NCBI GenBank assembly: GCA_900539655.1
Contig: UQCR01000025.1
Span: 1 to 62,060 of the forward strand
Origin: an uncultured Robinsoniella sp.
Lineage (GTDB): Bacteria; Bacillota; Clostridia; Lachnospirales; Lachnospiraceae
Length of the DNA: 62,060 nt
Reading direction: 5' to 3'
In this document: in pieces, positions 1 through 9,256 of the stretch
Numbering within the stretch: the stretch's first letter is position 1
How the letters are laid out: every line of letters begins with the position of its first letter
Position numbers and translations under genes: made by a program
Notes under the pieces: model-generated
Told to the model about the DNA's origin: nothing
The model's database searches: none
What the model saw: only the letters and a program-made list of their open reading frames with translations

Positions 1-71
1 TCCGTACACTACCTCCATATACAAAGCGTCATTACTCACCTAAACCCAAATATAAGTCCTTTAATAGCCCC

Positions 72-284
72 CTATAAAACATTCCCAGTAGTATTAGAGC
101 TATTATACCGGAAAACACATATACTTTCAACTTCCAATCCCATGTTCTTCCATCCATACGTAATGACCATTATCCTGATAAATGCTTTATCCTCCACCAG
201 TTGAAAAGTATCCAGAATATCTTCAAAAGGTATCCGTTGGGAGATGTAATCCTCTAACTGGATCTTGCCTTCCAAAACCCTCAC
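72..284 (-). pseudogene. C-terminal remnant of a zinc-type alcohol dehydrogenase (MDR family)
   Basis: The 70-codon reading frame starts with a stretch typical of the last ~45 residues of medium-chain zinc-dependent dehydrogenases (GKI-x-LED-x-IS-x-RIPFEDILDTFQLV), followed by an unrelated tail after the usual terminal beta strand. The family is normally ~340-400 residues with a Rossmann fold and zinc ligands, and none of that lies upstream: the anti-sigma gene begins within a few hundred bases. I read it as a decayed 3' end left by a deletion or rearrangement. The substrate cannot be inferred. Alternative: a chance reading frame, but the motif match argues against this. Confidence 0.5.
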
Positions 285-374
285 AAAAACGGTAGCGGCG
301 GCAATGCTTCATACAAAAGGCTGGGGCAGCAGCCTGTAAAAATGCCTGCTGTTCCAACCTTCTTGATTCGATTT

Positions 375-1022
375 TCAGTTTTCCCAAAAATCAGACGGGG
401 CTTTAGGCAGCTCCATCCCTTTTTCCCAAACCAATTCACGGCCATCCGAATCTCCCACATAGATCTTCTGGTATTTGTTTGTATCAAAGCCAAGCCTGTA
501 TCTTCCTGGTTCTTCTCCCGCCTCCCTTTTGGCACCAAGTACTGTCCTTTTGATAATAATATAGAGATTACCGCTGTTATCCTCTTCATAGCTGGCATTT
601 GTGGCATAATACTCTCCGGTCTGCCTGATTTCAACACCGATTCCCTCATTACCGGTATCATACCCGCTTATGCTGATTTCATTATTTGCCATTTTTATAA
701 GTGGATATTGAAACAATCCATAGTATCCCAGACACCCTGTGAAGAAAACCGCAACAGCAATCAGCACCCCCTTTATAAATGCCTTCATTACGGTCTGCTT
801 CCAGGTATGGGATATATTTTGAATCAGGGCGCCTTCTTTCTCATAGCTGCCGGTCTTTTCCTCTGCTCCGGGATACTCTGCCTCTAATTCTTTTAGCACT
901 TTCCTGCATGACGGACATTCCTTTAAATGTTCTTCCACCAGCACCCGGCTTTCCTGAGTACAGACCCCGTCGTAATATAAAGGGAGCAGATCATTTATAA
1001 CGTTACATGATATTTTGGACAT
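375..1022 (-). CDS. Zinc-finger anti-sigma factor, membrane-anchored
   Basis: This 215-residue protein opens with a putative zinc-finger (zf-HC2) domain: Cys near residue 6, then H-x3-C-x2-C in the segment reading EEHLKECPSCRKVL. A linker, one hydrophobic membrane helix at about residues 83-105 (GVLIAVAVFFTGCLGYYG) and an extracytoplasmic part follow. Such proteins hold an ECF sigma factor inactive at the membrane until an envelope signal releases it. The gene begins 4 bases after the sigma gene, with GGAGGAATAATAG before the ATG, so the two are translationally linked. The inducing signal is unknown. Confidence 0.85.
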   Translation of the reverse strand: MSKISCNVINDLLPLYYDGVCTQESRVLVEEHLKECPSCRKVLKELEAEYPGAEEKTGSYEKEGALIQNISHTWKQTVMKAFIKGVLIAVAVFFTGCLGYYGLFQYPLIKMANNEISISGYDTGNEGIGVEIRQTGEYYATNASYEEDNSGNLYIIIKRTVLGAKREAGEEPGRYRLGFDTNKYQKIYVGDSDGRELVWEKGMELPKAPSDFWEN

Positions 1023-1026
1023 TCTA

Positions 1027-1506
1027 TTATTCCTCCTCTACCTGTTGGATTATTTTCAGTTTGGCACGGTGAAATGTGACACGTGCCCAGCTCTCTGTTT
1101 TTTGAAATAACTCTGCAATCTGTGCAAAAGACAATTCTCCGAATACCCGCAGCATAAAAACTTCTTTATAAGGCTCCTTCAGAATATGCAGTACCTTATG
1201 TATTTCCATTGCCTGTTCCTTTTTGACCAATGCAGATTCAAAGCCTTCTTTGCCTTCCGGCAAGGAAATATCTTCTTGCGTATACCTGCTCTGATACTTT
1301 CTATGGGAAAAATAAGTATTCCTGGCAATCTGACATAACCATACCTGAATCTTACACTCACCTTTAAAGCGGTGAATATTCTGCATCGCTTTAAAAAAAG
1401 TTTCCTGTGTAATTTCTTCCGCTAATGACTCTTCATGGCACAGACTCAGCAGATACCGGTACACGTCCCGGAAATAAAGATGATAAATTGTCTCTATATT
1501 AATCAC
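1027..1506 (-). CDS. ECF-family RNA polymerase sigma factor
   Basis: Region 2 is recognisable near the start (YHLYFRDVYRYLLSLCHEESLAEEITQETFFKA, with the EEITQETF core) and region 4 near the end (FMLRVFGELSFAQIAELFQKTESWARVTFHRAKLKI, a helix-turn-helix). The length of ~160 residues is normal for ECF sigma factors. I chose the GTG at 1506, giving VINIETIYHL, because GGGAGGTG sits at ideal spacing before it; the in-frame ATG at 1542 lies upstream of that site. It is co-transcribed with the anti-sigma gene immediately downstream. The 330-base region upstream would hold its promoter, but I could not identify one convincingly. Confidence 0.88.
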   Translation of the reverse strand: MINIETIYHLYFRDVYRYLLSLCHEESLAEEITQETFFKAMQNIHRFKGECKIQVWLCQIARNTYFSHRKYQSRYTQEDISLPEGKEGFESALVKKEQAMEIHKVLHILKEPYKEVFMLRVFGELSFAQIAELFQKTESWARVTFHRAKLKIIQQVEEE

Positions 1507-1812
1507 GTTTTCACCTCCCTCTCTCTTATATGACTCTTTCATGGCAGATTCGTTACAATATATTTATAAATTTTTAATGAGGATTCAGATTGTATAATTT
1601 CAGCTGATAAATTGCAAACAATGCAGAGGTTTGTTAGGCTTACAAACACTTTATAACTTTTCATATCATAACCACATAACCAGTATATTGCAATAAAAAA
1701 GAACTCTTATAGGAAAGACAACGGCAGATAAGGCAGTAATATATTTGCGTATCCTCCGGAAATGATTTGTAACAAGAAATGAAAATCAGATTTTCATGAA
1801 CTCTCCACTTAT

Positions 1813-1846
1813 CCACCAATGTTTTTATTGGTGGTATTCTTCTTTT
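1813..1846 (+). promoter_or_regulatory. Hairpin with T-rich tail in the leader of the ABC transporter (candidate attenuator)
   Basis: An 8-bp perfect stem, CCACCAAT and ATTGGTGG, with a 6-base loop is followed by TATTCTTCTTTT. It lies about 30 bases before the AGGAGG and ATG of the ABC ATPase. This is the shape of an intrinsic terminator placed in a leader, as in inducible resistance genes. It could equally terminate an upstream transcript. The remaining ~270 bases back to the sigma gene show no gene. Confidence 0.4.
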
Positions 1847-1873
1847 GTAAAAAAGAAAAGAGGAGGTCAAGAA

Positions 1874-2608
1874 ATGCAAGAAGTAATCAAAATAGAGCAG
1901 CTTACTAAATCCTATGGCAAGCTGCTTGCAGTAGACAATATCAATTTATCGGTAAAAAGCGGCACAGTGTTTGGGCTGCTTGGAGCTAACGGCGCAGGAA
2001 AGAGCACGACAATCGAATGCATTTTAGGAACAAAAAAAGCAGACAATGGGCAAATATCCATTTTGGGTATGGAACCGCACACTGACCGAAAAAAGCTGTT
2101 TCAAAAAGTAGGGGTGCAGTTTCAGGAAACGAGTTATCAAGACAATATCTCCGTCGCAGAGCTTTGCGAAATTACCGCTTCGTTGTACCGTCAAGTTGTA
2201 AACCCTATTGACTTGCTGAAAAGATTCGGTATTGCCGACAAGCAAAAAAGCCTTGTAAAGGATTTATCCGGCGGGCAGAAGCAACGCCTTTTTATTGTCC
2301 TTGCTCTCATTCCAAACCCAGAGGTTGTTTTTTTAGATGAGTTGACCACAGGGCTTGACGCAAAGGCACGTCGGGAAGTATGGCAAATACTTTCTGACCT
2401 CAAAGAAAAGGGGTTAACGATTTTTCTGACCTCTCATTTTATGGACGAGGTTGAAGCCCTGTGCGACCAGATTTGTATTTTAAAGCAAGGCAAAATCATG
2501 TTTTATGGAACAGTTTCCGAAGCTATGCATAACAGTTCCTGTGATAAGTTCGAGGACGCTTATCTTTGGTACACAGACGAGGAGGGGCAAAATGATGAAA
2601 ACTTTTAG
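1874..2608 (+). CDS. ABC-2 type transporter ATP-binding protein (DrrA/CcmA-like)
   Basis: This is a single nucleotide-binding domain of ~244 residues with Walker A (GANGAGKST), the signature LSGGQKQR, Walker B (VVFLDEL, with Glu) and an H-loop (LTSHFMDE). The start at 1874 is set by AGGAGG eight bases upstream; an open frame runs further up but lacks a ribosome site. The stop lies inside the permease gene (17-base overlap), so the pair is one translationally coupled unit. Such ATPases drive two-gene exporters of drugs, lipids or peptides; the cargo is unknown. The unit is on the opposite strand from its neighbours, which may indicate independent acquisition. Confidence 0.88.
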   Translation: MQEVIKIEQLTKSYGKLLAVDNINLSVKSGTVFGLLGANGAGKSTTIECILGTKKADNGQISILGMEPHTDRKKLFQKVGVQFQETSYQDNISVAELCEITASLYRQVVNPIDLLKRFGIADKQKSLVKDLSGGQKQRLFIVLALIPNPEVVFLDELTTGLDAKARREVWQILSDLKEKGLTIFLTSHFMDEVEALCDQICILKQGKIMFYGTVSEAMHNSSCDKFEDAYLWYTDEEGQNDENF

Positions 2609-3338
2609 GACAATGCTTAAAACAGAGCTAAAGCTATCACTGCGGGGTATGGATATGTTTATATTCGCAATTTGTGTTCCCCTTGTGGTATTAATTATTC
2701 TTGGAATTATCTATGGGAACAAGCCCGCCTTTGACGGTGCAGGCTACACCTTTTTAGAACAATCTTTCGGCGCACTTACCACAATTTCAATTTGTGCCGG
2801 TGGTGTAATGGGGCTTCCCCTTGTCGTGTCCGATTATAGGAGCAAACATATTTTGAAACGATATAAGGTCACACCCGTCAGCCCCTCCATGATTTTATTT
2901 GTACAAGTAGCCGTTTACACGCTATATGCGGTACTGTCTCTTGTACTTCTTTACCTCGTTGCAGCCCTTTTCTTTGGATTTCAGTTTCACGGGTCAATCG
3001 TCAATTTCTTAGGCGGCTATCTGTTGGTAATCGTATCGATGTTCAGTGTAGGCATGATGGTTGGCGGCATCGCCCCAAACACCAAAATTGCCGGTGTGAT
3101 TGCAAGTGTACTTTATTTCCCTATGCTGATATTCTCAGGGGCAACGCTTCCCTATGAGGTTATGCCTGTAACACTTCAAAAAGTAGCAGATATTTTACCG
3201 CTCACTCAAGGGATAAAGTTATTGAAAGCAGCTTCATTAGGAATGCATGGAGAAAGTCAAATCATATCGATTGCAATTATGTTTGCCCTTGCAGTCATCT
3301 GCACAGGAGTTTCTTTGAAATTTTTTAAGTGGGAATAA
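2592..3338 (+). CDS. ABC-2 type transporter permease
   Basis: This ~248-residue protein has six predicted membrane segments, a short cytoplasmic N-terminus (MMKTFRTMLKTELKLSLRG) and the ABC-2 pattern of a central periplasmic or exposed turn near LPYEVMPVTLQKVADILPLTQGIK. The start at 2592 (tandem ATG ATG) follows GGAGGGGCAA and overlaps the end of the ATPase gene; the longer upstream frame is a shadow inside that gene. It is the membrane partner of the preceding ATPase in a DrrAB-like exporter. Substrate unknown. Confidence 0.85.
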   Translation: MMKTFRTMLKTELKLSLRGMDMFIFAICVPLVVLIILGIIYGNKPAFDGAGYTFLEQSFGALTTISICAGGVMGLPLVVSDYRSKHILKRYKVTPVSPSMILFVQVAVYTLYAVLSLVLLYLVAALFFGFQFHGSIVNFLGGYLLVIVSMFSVGMMVGGIAPNTKIAGVIASVLYFPMLIFSGATLPYEVMPVTLQKVADILPLTQGIKLLKAASLGMHGESQIISIAIMFALAVICTGVSLKFFKWE

Positions 3339-3449
3339 AAACAACTAATATGCTTCTGCTGGTGACAGAACGGACGTACCGCCGTTAAGACGATACGCCC
3401 GTTTGCAGCACCTGCCTGGCAGATGTTAGTTACCGCTCAGATTTTCGGA

Positions 3450-4034
3450 TTAACCTCTGTACTTGTCATCGTCCGCCGGTGTTATTTCCCGGATTACATG
3501 GCAGGGATTGCCTCCCGCCAATACATGGGGCGGGATATCTTTTGTTACAACGCTTCCAGCAGCGATTACACTTCCTTCCCCTATGGTAACGCCTCCCATA
3601 ATGCACACATGCCCGCCGATCCAGACATTATCTTCTATTTTCACAGGCCAGGCATACTCCAGCCCGCTGTTACGAAGTTTCGCATCAAACGGATGTCCCG
3701 CAGCGTAAATACCGCAATTGGGTGCGATCATTACATGATTTCCGATTTCTACTTTGGCACCATCCAGTATAATAAGATTATAATTTGCCAGAAAATGGTC
3801 CCCGATCTCCACATTAAAACCCATATCACACCGGAAAGGCTGTTCAATTACAAAATCCTTTCCGATTTTATTTACGATTTTCGGGATAAATGCTTCCCTA
3901 GCATGAATATCACCGTGTGGAATCTGATTATATTCATAACAAAGATTCTGGCATTTTATCCGGTTGGCTGTTACTTCTTCGTCAGATTGTGCATCGTATA
4001 AAATACCTGCTGCCGCTTTTTCTCTTTCTGTCAT
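3450..4034 (-). CDS. Sugar O-acetyltransferase (maltose/galactoside acetyltransferase family)
   Basis: The N-terminal Maa-type helix region (MTEREKAAAGILYDAQSDEE) is followed by left-handed beta-helix hexapeptide repeats (IAPNCGIYAAGHP, VWIGGHVCIMGGVTIGEGSVIAAGSVVTKDIP) and the terminal GNP motif (AGGNPCHVIREI). These enzymes use acetyl-CoA to acetylate a sugar hydroxyl. The start at 4034 is preferred over the upstream ATG at 4106 because family homology begins there and the longer form would overlap the creatininase gene. It is the last gene of the minus-strand catabolic operon, so it may detoxify or mark a non-metabolised sugar analogue. Confidence 0.85.
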   Translation of the reverse strand: MTEREKAAAGILYDAQSDEEVTANRIKCQNLCYEYNQIPHGDIHAREAFIPKIVNKIGKDFVIEQPFRCDMGFNVEIGDHFLANYNLIILDGAKVEIGNHVMIAPNCGIYAAGHPFDAKLRNSGLEYAWPVKIEDNVWIGGHVCIMGGVTIGEGSVIAAGSVVTKDIPPHVLAGGNPCHVIREITPADDDKYRG

Positions 4035-4053
4035 ACGTTCCTCATTTTTCCTT

Positions 4054-4791
4054 TTATTTGATAATGTCCTCCAGTGTTTCCAAAGCACATCGCACCATAT
4101 GGTCACCCAGTTCCTTGCTTGTCTCCACTGAATTTAATGCGAACCACTCCGTGTTTTCCTTTGTTTTTTCCAGCTTCACATGGTCCGGATACAATGCATA
4201 CATAAGGCTGGACTCATATTTCCCGGCATGGTCAAATCCTCCGCATTTCTTCTGTGCTTCAGCACTGAGAAGCGGAATGACCTTAATATAGGAAAATGGG
4301 TCCTCCCCGGAACCAAGATCCTCATAATAACCGGCATAGTCGTTATTTCCCCACCAGCCTTTTCCCCTGGTCTCTTCCATATATTCCATAATGACTTTTT
4401 TTGCGGCTTTATGGCACGCCAGAGTCATAGGCATCAGCCCCGCTTCCTCCGTCTGATGGTGTGCCACACAATAAATATTTTTAACACCGCCATAGATCAT
4501 GGACTTTAATATACAATAAATATAGTTCTCATAGACATCCACATCTACATGGATTGTTCCACTTTCGGGACCGGCAACTGCCCAGCTTGCCACCCCATAC
4601 CATATGGGCGGGCATACCACAATTTCTTTCTTCTTTTCCAGTTCCCGCATCACGCCATTGATAACCATAGTATCCGTACCGTTGCTGGCATGTAAACCAT
4701 GGTATTCGATGGTACCGATTGGAATGATGAACGGAACCTTTCTTTCTTTCGCATCCTGAAGTTCCTCAAACATTAAATCAACCATTTGCAT
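4054..4791 (-). CDS. Creatininase-family amidohydrolase
   Basis: The 245-residue protein shows the family metal-binding pattern near the N-terminus: PIGTIEYHG with Glu and His two apart, then Asp nine residues after that His (HASNGTDTMV), the same spacing as the E-x-H...D set of creatininase. The later NGH-type motif is altered to VAHHQTEEAG, keeping one His ligand. Family members open cyclic amides or deformylate (creatininase, FAPy deformylase), so the substrate is not settled. AAGGAG lies 10 bases before the ATG. It follows a creatinase-like M24 protein in the operon, which fits a two-step amide-degrading route. Confidence 0.8.
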   Translation of the reverse strand: MQMVDLMFEELQDAKERKVPFIIPIGTIEYHGLHASNGTDTMVINGVMRELEKKKEIVVCPPIWYGVASWAVAGPESGTIHVDVDVYENYIYCILKSMIYGGVKNIYCVAHHQTEEAGLMPMTLACHKAAKKVIMEYMEETRGKGWWGNNDYAGYYEDLGSGEDPFSYIKVIPLLSAEAQKKCGGFDHAGKYESSLMYALYPDHVKLEKTKENTEWFALNSVETSKELGDHMVRCALETLEDIIK

Positions 4792-4922
4792 CGTATTATC
4801 ACTCCTTGTAAAATCGCCGACAGCGGCGAGGTTTTATCTGCCCCGCTATGCGCCCTTCATCCGGGACAAATCTCCCACAATTTGTGACGCACAGCTGCCA
4901 GAAAGCAATTTTAAAACACGCT

Positions 4923-6101
4923 CTAGAATTCCAGCTCGTATAGTTTCCCAATCTCCGGTGAAAGTATATCACAGCCATTTTCTGTAACGGCTATCCCTTT
5001 CTCCCAGCGTACTCCGAAAGTATCTGTGGAAATGAAGGTATCTGCCTGGAAGGTCATATTCGGCTGCAATGCGTAGTCCGATATTGTCTCTACCCACGGT
5101 GCCTCAACTTCTATCATTCCGGTACCATGGAGCGGTCCATAAACGAAATTCTCTTCATAACCATTATCCACGTAATACTGATAAAAGTTCTTTGCTATAT
5201 CAGACGCTGTCACACCTGCTTTTACCTGCTGTACCGTCCATCTGTGGGCTTCTAAACCAAACATCACGACTTCTTTTCTGCGTCCTTCTAATTTTCCAAG
5301 AACAATGGGGTACCCAATTGCTGCGGAATATCCATCAATCTTTGCGGATAAATTCAACTGTACAATATCGCCCTTTTCAAACTGCCGGTAGGATGAGCGT
5401 GAGATGGCATGCCTGGTAGATGCCTCTGAGAATACATACATGGGCAGTCCTTCGTACTCTGCTCCATGTTCATATACGACCCGCTGGGCAACTCCCACCA
5501 TCTGCAGTTCGGTCATACCCGGTTTAATCTCTTTGATTACCTGCTGTGTTGCCAATTCTGCAATCCGGTATCCTTCCCGCAGACAGTTTATCTCATTTAT
5601 GGATTTAATGGAACGAAGTTCTACCATAATATGGTCTGCCCGCACAATCTCTGCCTCCGGAAATGCCGCTTTGATTCCTTCCATTATAATAACGGAAGTA
5701 TCCAAATAGCTAGCCACTCCTATACGCAGTTTTTTACCGGTAATCTGCAATGCCTTAAATACATCCTGATAAGTATCAGCCTGTAGCTCTGGATATGCAG
5801 GATCTGCACCTTCCCGGTATTCTTTTAATACAAAAATCTTATCAATCCTGGAACGGTCTGCGGCAAAATGACGGCTCTCAGGTCCTACCATCAGTGCGGC
5901 ATCTCCGCCAGGAGTAATTGCTACGCCGCAGCGCTCAAACAACGGCCAGAAGCCTGAAAAATATCTTCCGTTTGCATAGTCCGCCTCATTGGAATTCACA
6001 ATCAGTACATCCAGTCCCTCTCTGCTGATAATCTTCCCTGCTTTTTGTGCTCTTTCTTTGTATTCCAGGTCCGGAATACAGATTGATCCATGTCTGTTCA
6101 T
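4923..6101 (-). CDS. M24 (creatinase/aminopeptidase P fold) hydrolase lacking the canonical metal aspartates
   Basis: The ~392-residue length and two-domain layout (N-terminal creatinase_N, C-terminal pita-bread fold from about residue 165) match creatinase and prolidase relatives. In metallopeptidases the strand reads D-x-G...D; here it is VQLNLSAKIDGYSAAIGYP, so both aspartates are replaced by Asn and Ala. A His remains in TRHAISRSS, and HGTGMIEVE is kept. Creatinase itself is a metal-free member with such losses. The ATG at 6101 follows GGAGGAT; the TTG at 6116 overlaps that site and is unlikely. It is linked to the creatininase-family gene downstream. Confidence 0.82.
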   Translation of the reverse strand: MNRHGSICIPDLEYKERAQKAGKIISREGLDVLIVNSNEADYANGRYFSGFWPLFERCGVAITPGGDAALMVGPESRHFAADRSRIDKIFVLKEYREGADPAYPELQADTYQDVFKALQITGKKLRIGVASYLDTSVIIMEGIKAAFPEAEIVRADHIMVELRSIKSINEINCLREGYRIAELATQQVIKEIKPGMTELQMVGVAQRVVYEHGAEYEGLPMYVFSEASTRHAISRSSYRQFEKGDIVQLNLSAKIDGYSAAIGYPIVLGKLEGRRKEVVMFGLEAHRWTVQQVKAGVTASDIAKNFYQYYVDNGYEENFVYGPLHGTGMIEVEAPWVETISDYALQPNMTFQADTFISTDTFGVRWEKGIAVTENGCDILSPEIGKLYELEF

Positions 6102-6177
6102 TTTTTTATCCTCCAATTTTATGTATAATTTGTTCTATAAATAATTTGTTTTATGTATCATTTGTTTTCTGTTGATT

Positions 6178-6540
6178 CTAATCACAGCAATATCCCGGCG
6201 TAGTATAAAAACTCACCTGCCGCGGTTCCGCCCTGCCATACTGTGCAACTATGGGCACATCACTTTCCAGCAGGATGGCATACTGCTGTTCAAAACGTGC
6301 AGTATGGGTTCCAAAATCCTTTGTTTCATTGGTCCGCAGACAGCGTACCCTCTGAGCCTCCACCGTTACATGAATGTCCTTAACGGGAGGGCTGTCGGTA
6401 TATAACAGCGTAATTGCAACGTGGGCATCGGTCTGCCCGGTATTCGTTATAATTACGGATTCATGTCCCGGAATCGTATTTAACCCCTCCGGCGGAAGCT
6501 CTGCATCCGGAAAGATCCAGACCTTTTTTCCATAATTCAT
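6178..6540 (-). CDS. ASRT-family protein (sensory rhodopsin transducer-like)
   Basis: This 120-residue soluble beta-rich protein begins MNYGKKVWIFPDAELPPEG and contains PGHESVIITNTGQTDAHV, the hallmark of the Anabaena sensory rhodopsin transducer family. In non-phototrophs these proteins sit in carbohydrate-catabolism operons and are thought to bind small ligands or DNA; no rhodopsin is present here. Its ATG overlaps the stop of the mutarotase gene by 4 bases. Biochemical role unknown. Confidence 0.8.
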   Translation of the reverse strand: MNYGKKVWIFPDAELPPEGLNTIPGHESVIITNTGQTDAHVAITLLYTDSPPVKDIHVTVEAQRVRCLRTNETKDFGTHTARFEQQYAILLESDVPIVAQYGRAEPRQVSFYTTPGYCCD

Positions 6541-6875
6541 TTTTCGTTCTCCTTTCCCAGATAAAATATCTGCCTCATATCATGATAATATTCACTGTCC
6601 GCAGAAAATGCACATTTCTCAAAACAGGGCCTGGTATAGGTCCACCACCTCTGCGTCACCTCATCTGCTTCCATTAACGCCATATCCTTTTCATAATCAT
6701 TGCCCGTATATTCAAAATAGGAAAACACCAGATCATCATGAATAAAGATAGAATAATCTTCAATGCTGCACGCCCGGATCACCTGAATTACTTCTTTCCA
6801 GACATTTGCATGCAATGACTGGTACTCCGTGATTTTATCTCTTTTTAACCGTCCAATCTGACCGAATATCCTCAT
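6537..6875 (-). CDS. rhaM: L-rhamnose mutarotase family protein
   Basis: The 112-residue dimeric alpha/beta-barrel type protein has the family features: GxIGRLKxDKIxEYxxLHANVW near the start, SIFIHDDLVFSYFEY in the middle and the DEVTQRWWTYTRPC segment. RhaM interconverts anomers of rhamnose or a related deoxy-sugar. It is co-transcribed with an RbsAC-like importer and the ASRT gene, which supports uptake and processing of a sugar or sugar conjugate. Rhamnose isomerase, kinase and aldolase genes are not in the window, so rhamnose itself is not demonstrated. Confidence 0.82.
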   Translation of the reverse strand: MRIFGQIGRLKRDKITEYQSLHANVWKEVIQVIRACSIEDYSIFIHDDLVFSYFEYTGNDYEKDMALMEADEVTQRWWTYTRPCFEKCAFSADSEYYHDMRQIFYLGKENEK

Positions 6876-6906
6876 TTTATCCCACCTTTCAACGATTACT
6901 ATCTCA

Positions 6907-7872
6907 CTATTCTTTTTTTGAGAAAGAGTCTATCAGTACTACCACAACCAGAATAATTCCCTTGACTACCCACTGCCAGTATGTATTAATTCCCATAAGA
7001 ACCATTATGTTGGAAATGACCTGTAGGAACAAAGCGCCGATCACAATGCCGAAGACTCTTCCCCGCCCTCCGGTAAGTGATGTTCCACCCAGCACACAGA
7101 TTGTCATAACATCAAATAGCAGATTATCCCCCAGGGTAACATTGCCCGACAAAGTCTTGGATGTAAGCCCCAGCGCTCCGATTGTGGTAAGGATTGCACA
7201 CATGACAAATGCAAGAATTGCAATAAAGTTCACGTTTAGCCCGCTCAGCCTGGATGCCTCCTTATTCCCGCCCACTGCGAAGAAACTTCGCCCGATAGCG
7301 GTATTCGTCGTAAATATATATAAGATGATAGCCACCACAATCATCAGAATAACTGCATAAGGTACAATTCCCAGCTTCCCCAGTGCCATCTGTCCGAATT
7401 CATCAGACAATCCTGATATGGGCAGACCATCGGAATAGATATAATTGATTCCTTTTAACATGTTCATAATAACCAAAGTGGCAATGAACGAAGGCATCTT
7501 CCCATATACCACCAGGCACCCGTTGACAACGCCTACCACTACAGCTATGAGGATTACCAGCAGAAAGGACAGCCAGATGGGAAGCCCCATATTCACCGTA
7601 AATCCGGCAAAGAAAATGGATACCATACCAATCGTAGAAGAGATGGACATATCCATTTCACCGATTAATATTACAAAGAACTCTCCCATGGCTATAATGG
7701 CTACGAAAGAAGCCTGGCGAAGCACATTCATAATATTTGTAGTGGTACGAAAATCGCTGTTTAAACAGCACAGGGCAAACAGTGCAATAAATAAAAATGC
7801 AATCATCCAGTCATTCAGCAGCGTTTTCATTCCGTTGTTATATCTCTTTGATTTTACTTTATAATCATTCAT
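6907..7872 (-). CDS. RbsC-like sugar ABC transporter permease
   Basis: The 321-residue integral membrane protein has the BPD_transp_2 signature (ALGLTSKTLSGNVTLGDNLLFDVMTICVLGGTSLTGGRGRV) and about eight to ten hydrophobic segments. It belongs to the CUT2 family of ribose/xylose/rhamnose/AI-2 importers. Its start overlaps the stop of the ATPase gene by 8 bases. The periplasmic-binding lipoprotein that such systems need is absent; it would normally lie upstream of the ATPase, in the part removed at the 9250 junction. Confidence 0.88.
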   Translation of the reverse strand: MNDYKVKSKRYNNGMKTLLNDWMIAFLFIALFALCCLNSDFRTTTNIMNVLRQASFVAIIAMGEFFVILIGEMDMSISSTIGMVSIFFAGFTVNMGLPIWLSFLLVILIAVVVGVVNGCLVVYGKMPSFIATLVIMNMLKGINYIYSDGLPISGLSDEFGQMALGKLGIVPYAVILMIVVAIILYIFTTNTAIGRSFFAVGGNKEASRLSGLNVNFIAILAFVMCAILTTIGALGLTSKTLSGNVTLGDNLLFDVMTICVLGGTSLTGGRGRVFGIVIGALFLQVISNIMVLMGINTYWQWVVKGIILVVVVLIDSFSKKE

Positions 7873-9256
7873 CCGTTTTCACTCCTAACAAATTATTGAT
7901 AATTACTTCCTGTGTCTTGCGCTCACCTTCCACCATGTCCTTCATAACGCCTTCATACATGATATAGATCCTGTTGCAAAGACCCAGTAGTTCTTCCATT
8001 TCAGGCGATACCAGAATAACTGCTTTGTTCTGCCTGGTGAGTTCATGGATCAGCTGGTAAATCTCAAATTTCGCTCCGATATCAATCCCTCTGGTAGGTT
8101 CATCCAAAAGGAAGATTTCCGTATCCCGAAGCAGCCATTTGGCTATGACAATTTTCTGCTGATTTCCACCCGACAATTTTTTTACATTCTGCCATAAGGA
8201 ATAATAGTTTAGATTCATTTTTTCATTTATTTCATAGGATGCCTTCAGCTCTTCTTCATGATTTTGGAAGATTTTCATTTTCTTAAATAATTGCATAGAA
8301 GCTAACGTGGTGTTATCTTTGATATTAAATTTCATGTTCAGGCCAAGGGTCCGCCTCTCATCCGGCACCAGCCCCATTCCCAGTTTCATAGCCTGAAGGG
8401 GGTTTTTGATTTTCACAGGCTTCCCTTTAATCCGTACCTCACCCTTTGTCACTGGGTGGCTGCCGAAAATTGCCTGTACCAGTTCCGTTTTACCGGCACC
8501 CAGCAGTCCCGCCAGCCCAACTACTTCACCTGCACGGACCTCCATATTTATATTTTTGAATGCCTTTGGTGCCGATAAGTCCTTTACTTCCAGAATCACC
8601 TCACCCAGGTCTTCATTCAGCTTTGGATAGACATTGGTCAGTTCCCTGCCGATTATCATCTTCACCAGCATGGCATTGTCAATATCTTTTACCTTTCCTG
8701 CATGGATGAAACGCCCGTCACACAATACCGTATAGGAATCACAGCATGCAAAGACCTCGTCCAGGCGGTGGGAGATGTAAATGATTCCGATCCCTCTGCT
8801 TTTTAAAATGTCAATAATTCTGAAAATATTCTGAATATCTTTTTCCTGCAGTACCGCAGTCAGCTCATCAAAGACGATAATCCGGGGATTTTCAAGCATT
8901 GCCTTCGCCAGCTGGATAATCTGCTGCTGAGCCGTCCTGAGCCTTTTGACCGGCACATGAAGGTCTACCTCACATTGCAGGAAATCCATTAATTCCGCCG
9001 CACGTTCCTCAAGGGCTTTCCAATCGATAAATCCGTGTTTCCTCTTATACCGCCCCACGAAGATATTTTCTACGCCGTTCATGTCTTCCATCAGGGTGAA
9101 TTCCTGGTGTACGATAGCAATTCCCCTGCTCTGTGATTCCTTTACGCTGTAAGAGGGGATCTTGATCTGCTCCCCATTTACGAAAAGTTCTCCCTTTGTC
9201 ATCCGGTTTTCCCCGGTAATGCATTTTGATAATGTAGATTTCCCTGCCTGTGTCAA
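7865..9256 (-). pseudogene. RbsA-like sugar ABC ATPase, 5'-truncated at its Walker A motif
   Basis: Complete members have ~500 residues with two ATP-binding domains. Here the reading frame begins inside the first Walker A: only AGKSTLSK remains after an unrelated TTG-ACA-CAG. The rest is intact: first signature LRTAQQQIIQLAKAM, first Walker B IIVFDELTAVL, a second P-loop GLLGAGKTEL, second signature LSGGNQQKIVIAKWL and LLDEPTRGIDIGAK. About 30-35 N-terminal codons, the native ribosome site and anything upstream are missing. The TTG at 9256 has no good ribosome site, so the protein is probably not functional. Homology stops at about 9248, which places a recombination junction there. Confidence 0.85.

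Noticed and set aside
4792..4922. GC-rich hairpin (CGCCG-ACA-GCGGCG type) between the creatininase and M24 genes, considered as a terminator
   Set aside because: Short stem with no T-run on the operon strand, and the genes on either side look co-transcribed.
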